A stretch of DNA of 64,000 bases from Porphyra umbilicalis (taxonomy: Eukaryota; Rhodophyta; Bangiophyceae; Bangiales; Bangiaceae): positions 1 to 64,000 of the forward strand of contig KV919147.1 in the NCBI GenBank assembly GCA_002049455.2. The letters are read 5' to 3'. Each line of letters starts with the position of its first letter. The stretch's first letter is position 1. Shown here piece by piece: positions 61,224 to 64,000 of this stretch. Below the pieces are notes generated by a model. That model had not been told where the DNA came from and made no database searches. It saw nothing but the letters and a program-made list of their open reading frames with translations. The translations under genes and the position numbers were made by a program.

Positions 61224-63980
61224 TCACACGCTCTCGCCTACGCCCGCGGCCTCCCATGTGTCAAGGGCGTAGCCGTAGTCGAAAAAGACCTCCTCCCCGA
61301 CGACTAGGTCCCTCGAGGCAAAGAGAGCAACGCGAATGGTCCCGCCGATGCTGAGCAGCTTCATCTGCAGGTTGGGCAAGTCGGAGCTGTGGTTGATGAA
61401 CTTGGCCCGGCTGCCAACGCGGGTGGCGTCGACAATGGTCGACTGCGACGCCGTGGCAAGGTAACTCACCCCCAGAGCGTCGTACAGACGCCCACGTAGG
61501 TGGCCTTCAGCCGGTGGGACAAGCTCCCCCACATACTCCGTCACAAAGTCACCGGCTCCCGCCGCTTCAGCGACGAAGGCGCCAAGCCCGTGAGCGCGCG
61601 AGACGCCAAGCACGAGGCGAACTCGGGCGCCAACCTGTACTTGCACGTTGCGGCAACGCCGAGTGAGAAACCGCTGGGGAGTGTCGATGGGTGCGCTGTC
61701 CACACGCTGAGACACGATGCCAGGAGCGCTTCGGTGGGGCGGCCGCACCAAGCGCCAGTACGCTCCAGTCGCGGCCGCAGTGGTGCGCGCGACGACCGAT
61801 TCAGCCGAGAGGAAGCCCGTCGTCACCCCGTCAACGCCTGAAGCCGGGTGCAGGTGCGCACCGCACATCATGCATGCGTCAGGATCGCACTCACGGTCAG
61901 CGGCAAAACAAGGGCACGAGTCCGTCGCACAGCGCGACGGTGGGAGGCAGGAGCACGATATGCGCCGATTGCAGAAGAGGGAGCCGTCGGTGGGCCTGCA
62001 GCCCTCGGCCGGGATCGACAAAACGGCCGGGTTGTCGAGAGCAAGCACCACAGGTGCGCTCGACGCCCACCGAGTACGGCCGCACCCGCACTGCTTCTCG
62101 CACGCCACGTCCGCCTGGACGCATCGGCAATTGGACCGCGTGCACGCGCCGAGATGGCCGCACGCCACAAAGGGGGGCGCCTTCTTCACGACCGACTCCT
62201 GGCTGCTGTTCGTGAGGGAGAGCTCAGGCGGTTGTGAGATAGGAGCATCTCGTTCTGGCGGTTGCGGCGTCGGGGGATCCCCAGGCCAAGCGTCCGGCCA
62301 GCCCCAGCCGACCAAGTACTCAGCGATACGGAAGCATGTCGTGTTGGGCACAAAGCGCGCCATTCGACATGTGTCGAACCGCCCAACAATGCGAACTGCA
62401 GCGCGCAGCAGCTCGATGTCGTCGACGGACCAAACCTCCGTGCGGCACCCGCGCACGAAAACCGCCGCACGGCTGCGGAGATCGAGGCGGCAGTCGCTAC
62501 AGGGTCCAGCCGCAAGAGCAATTGCTTCATGCATGGCGCGGGCGCGCCGCGCCTGACCTGTGCTTGAAACTCCGCCCACAGCGGCACCATCGGCGTCCAC
62601 CGCTTCGGAGCGGCGAGCGCGGCCGCCTGTGTCGGACCGCGTGCCATCCGCGACAATGGACGGCGCCCCGCCCGCAATAACACCGCCAGACGTGCGCGGA
62701 TGTCCGACACCGGCGCCGCCAGGAGTTAACGCGCCGTGCAGATCTCGGCCGCACGCGCCGCCTTCTTGCTCCGTCGCCAAGCGGCGCGGGTCAGACGGCG
62801 ACATGACGGGTGTGACCGGGAGAGAGCCGACGAGCCCGTCGCGCGTCAGCGCACCGTGAATGCGACAGCAATACACGAAGCACAGGCGGCAGAAATGGCG
62901 CAAAAGAGCATCCCGTTGAGGGACCGGTGAGTCTGCCGGCGGCGGAAGCGCTCCGGCGCCGTCATTGGGCAGAACAACTGCACCAGCGCGAACCGCGGGG
63001 CGACAACCGAGAAGAGTGCCAAAGAGCGCCGAGACGGTGGGTAGCGCATCTCCCCCACGCACACGTAGAGCTGTTCTCACACGGCGCGCAGCCGCGACGC
63101 CGTCACGCAGGCGCGGGCCAGCTGCACGGTGGCAGGCACCGGAACACGCCGTCGTATGCGGGCGACGGTGGGCGGGAGTGCAAGGCCCTGTTGAGCCTGG
63201 AAGGGCAGACGGGGATTCCGGTACCTCTGCAATGGAGCCGCCCGCCAGCACGGCCGCGAGGTTGGCGCCGCCAGTCAGTCGGTCGAAAGCAAACCGTCGG
63301 GCCGCCGACTTCGCGAGTGACGCTCGCACGGCGTTGGCAGCGGCCGGGCGGGTGTCGAGCTGTTTCAGCATGCGACGGACGACAGAACGACGCACGCGGA
63401 GAACACGCCGCAAGACGCGGAGCACGGCGGCGTCGGCACCCAGATGCGCCACAACAGCGGACAGAGCCTCGCGGTCCATGGACCTCTGCGTGCGGGCAGC
63501 GAGGGAGTAGTACACGATCTTGCCTCGACTCGCTTCGTCGCCTGACGCGTCACTGCCGTCGGAGCTAACAGCCGACGCGTCCTTGTTCTCATCAATCAAT
63601 CGCGCCGTGACACCCATCGAGTACGGCGAGGTACCCAGGTACGGGACGTAAAATCCGGTGAGAGGGGCTTCCACGCGCCGCCACGACTGCCGAACGGGCA
63701 CGTACGCAGTCATGCGGGGAGGCGGCCGTACGGCGGGAAGCATAGTTGGCTGCATGGTAGCATTTAGGCCGGCTTCGGCGGCTTCTCTGGATGTGGCACG
63801 TGCGCCAGCGGCACCTGCCCCCGCTGCGAGAGCCCCGAGCGACGAGGAGAACTCCGACAGTCTTGGTTTCTTAGGAGACGGGCGGCGGGGTACGGCGTTG
63901 CCGCACTCGACCAGCACAGCGGCGTTCTGAGGGTCGTGGGCGCCCTCGACTGGGCAACAGCTCCGTGGAAGCGAGTCCAA
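61224..63980 (-). CDS. E(z)/EZH2-type histone H3K27 methyltransferase (5' end beyond window)
   Basis: Catalytic subunit of Polycomb repressive complex 2, which methylates H3 lysine 27. A single intronless frame of 918 codons stays open to the window's right edge; the first ATG inside is codon 76, so the true start may lie outside. Numbered from 63980: basic helix at 190-207; RHFCRLCFVYCCRIHG at 361-376, matching the Cys-rich segment of E(z) proteins; SANT-like region at 519-556; the paired Cys-rich CXC domain at about 607-707 (CGHLGACTRSNCRC ... CSCLPPSRCATDSCPCF); and the SET domain at about 787-904 with GLGAFVAE, EYVGEL, the cofactor-binding FINHSS (N863, H864 or one residue either way) and EVFFDYGY at the end. 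No post-SET cysteines, as in EZH2. The loop after NHS is longer than usual. Confidence 0.9.
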   Translation of the reverse strand: MDSLPRSCCPVEGAHDPQNAAVLVECGNAVPRRPSPKKPRLSEFSSSLGALAAGAGAAGARATSREAAEAGLNATMQPTMLPAVRPPPRMTAYVPVRQSWRRVEAPLTGFYVPYLGTSPYSMGVTARLIDENKDASAVSSDGSDASGDEASRGKIVYYSLAARTQRSMDREALSAVVAHLGADAAVLRVLRRVLRVRRSVVRRMLKQLDTRPAAANAVRASLAKSAARRFAFDRLTGGANLAAVLAGGSIAEVPESPSALPGSTGPCTPAHRRPHTTACSGACHRAAGPRLRDGVAAARRVRTALRVRGGDALPTVSALFGTLLGCRPAVRAGAVVLPNDGAGALPPPADSPVPQRDALLRHFCRLCFVYCCRIHGALTRDGLVGSLPVTPVMSPSDPRRLATEQEGGACGRDLHGALTPGGAGVGHPRTSGGVIAGGAPSIVADGTRSDTGGRARRSEAVDADGAAVGGVSSTGQARRARAMHEAIALAAGPCSDCRLDLRSRAAVFVRGCRTEVWSVDDIELLRAAVRIVGRFDTCRMARFVPNTTCFRIAEYLVGWGWPDAWPGDPPTPQPPERDAPISQPPELSLTNSSQESVVKKAPPFVACGHLGACTRSNCRCVQADVACEKQCGCGRTRWASSAPVVLALDNPAVLSIPAEGCRPTDGSLFCNRRISCSCLPPSRCATDSCPCFAADRECDPDACMMCGAHLHPASGVDGVTTGFLSAESVVARTTAAATGAYWRLVRPPHRSAPGIVSQRVDSAPIDTPQRFLTRRCRNVQVQVGARVRLVLGVSRAHGLGAFVAEAAGAGDFVTEYVGELVPPAEGHLRGRLYDALGVSYLATASQSTIVDATRVGSRAKFINHSSDLPNLQMKLLSIGGTIRVALFASRDLVVGEEVFFDYGYALDTWEAAGVGESV

Positions 63981-64000
63981 AGCTGAGCGTCCTGCTGATC

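Overview
The window looks like nuclear DNA of a very GC-rich, intron-poor eukaryote. Proteins carry long Ala/Pro/Gly/Arg runs, the few introns are short (about 280-340 bases) with GTACGT/GTACGC donors and CAG acceptors, and an E(z)-type histone methyltransferase of more than 900 codons reads without an intron. A multicellular red alga of the Porphyra/Pyropia kind is my best guess. That is an inference from composition and gene style, not from a species marker.

Layout. Positions 1-2650 are a GC-rich block in which I recognise no gene. From 2.65 to 28 kb the DNA is poorer in GC and holds mobile elements and repeats. These are a PIF/Harbinger-like non-autonomous element with TTA target duplications (3242-3989), a C-rich satellite (about 4.0-4.35 kb), a short inverted-repeat element (7465-7913), the tail of a fossil retroelement (9.0-10.0 kb), a decayed PiggyBac-type transposon (10.06-11.88 kb), a tyrosine-recombinase fossil (14.77-16.2 kb), three copies of an undescribed interspersed repeat (16.5, 26.4 and 27.8 kb), and a pogo/Tigger DNA transposon with both ends and TA target duplications (22375-26048).

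From 28 to 51 kb GC content jumps and host genes appear. They are a two-finger C2H2 protein (+), a hypothetical protein (-), a mitochondrial pyrimidine-nucleotide-type carrier (-), a Ulp1/SENP SUMO protease (-), a Cys/His-rich protein (+), Gly-rich coding segments (-), a diverged or decaying MADS-box gene (-), an orphan 738-residue protein (+), and a Gly-rich tandem-repeat protein (-) that converges on it.

From 51 to 59 kb there are minisatellites (three units of about 139 bases; an 18-base repeat encoding hexapeptides) and small Cys-rich or membrane-type reading frames of unknown role. From 59 to 61 kb a GC-rich stretch has TPR-like helices split over frames. The window ends with most of an E(z)/EZH2-type H3K27 methyltransferase (61224 to the right edge, minus strand). 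Chromatin and regulatory proteins (E(z), MADS, C2H2, Ulp1) dominate the recognisable genes. I see no operon-like logic.

Caution: poly-G/poly-C and GCC repeats keep many frames open on both strands and make single-base length errors likely, so several gene models change frame at homopolymers. Only frames with a recognisable family or repeat-conservation support are called coding.
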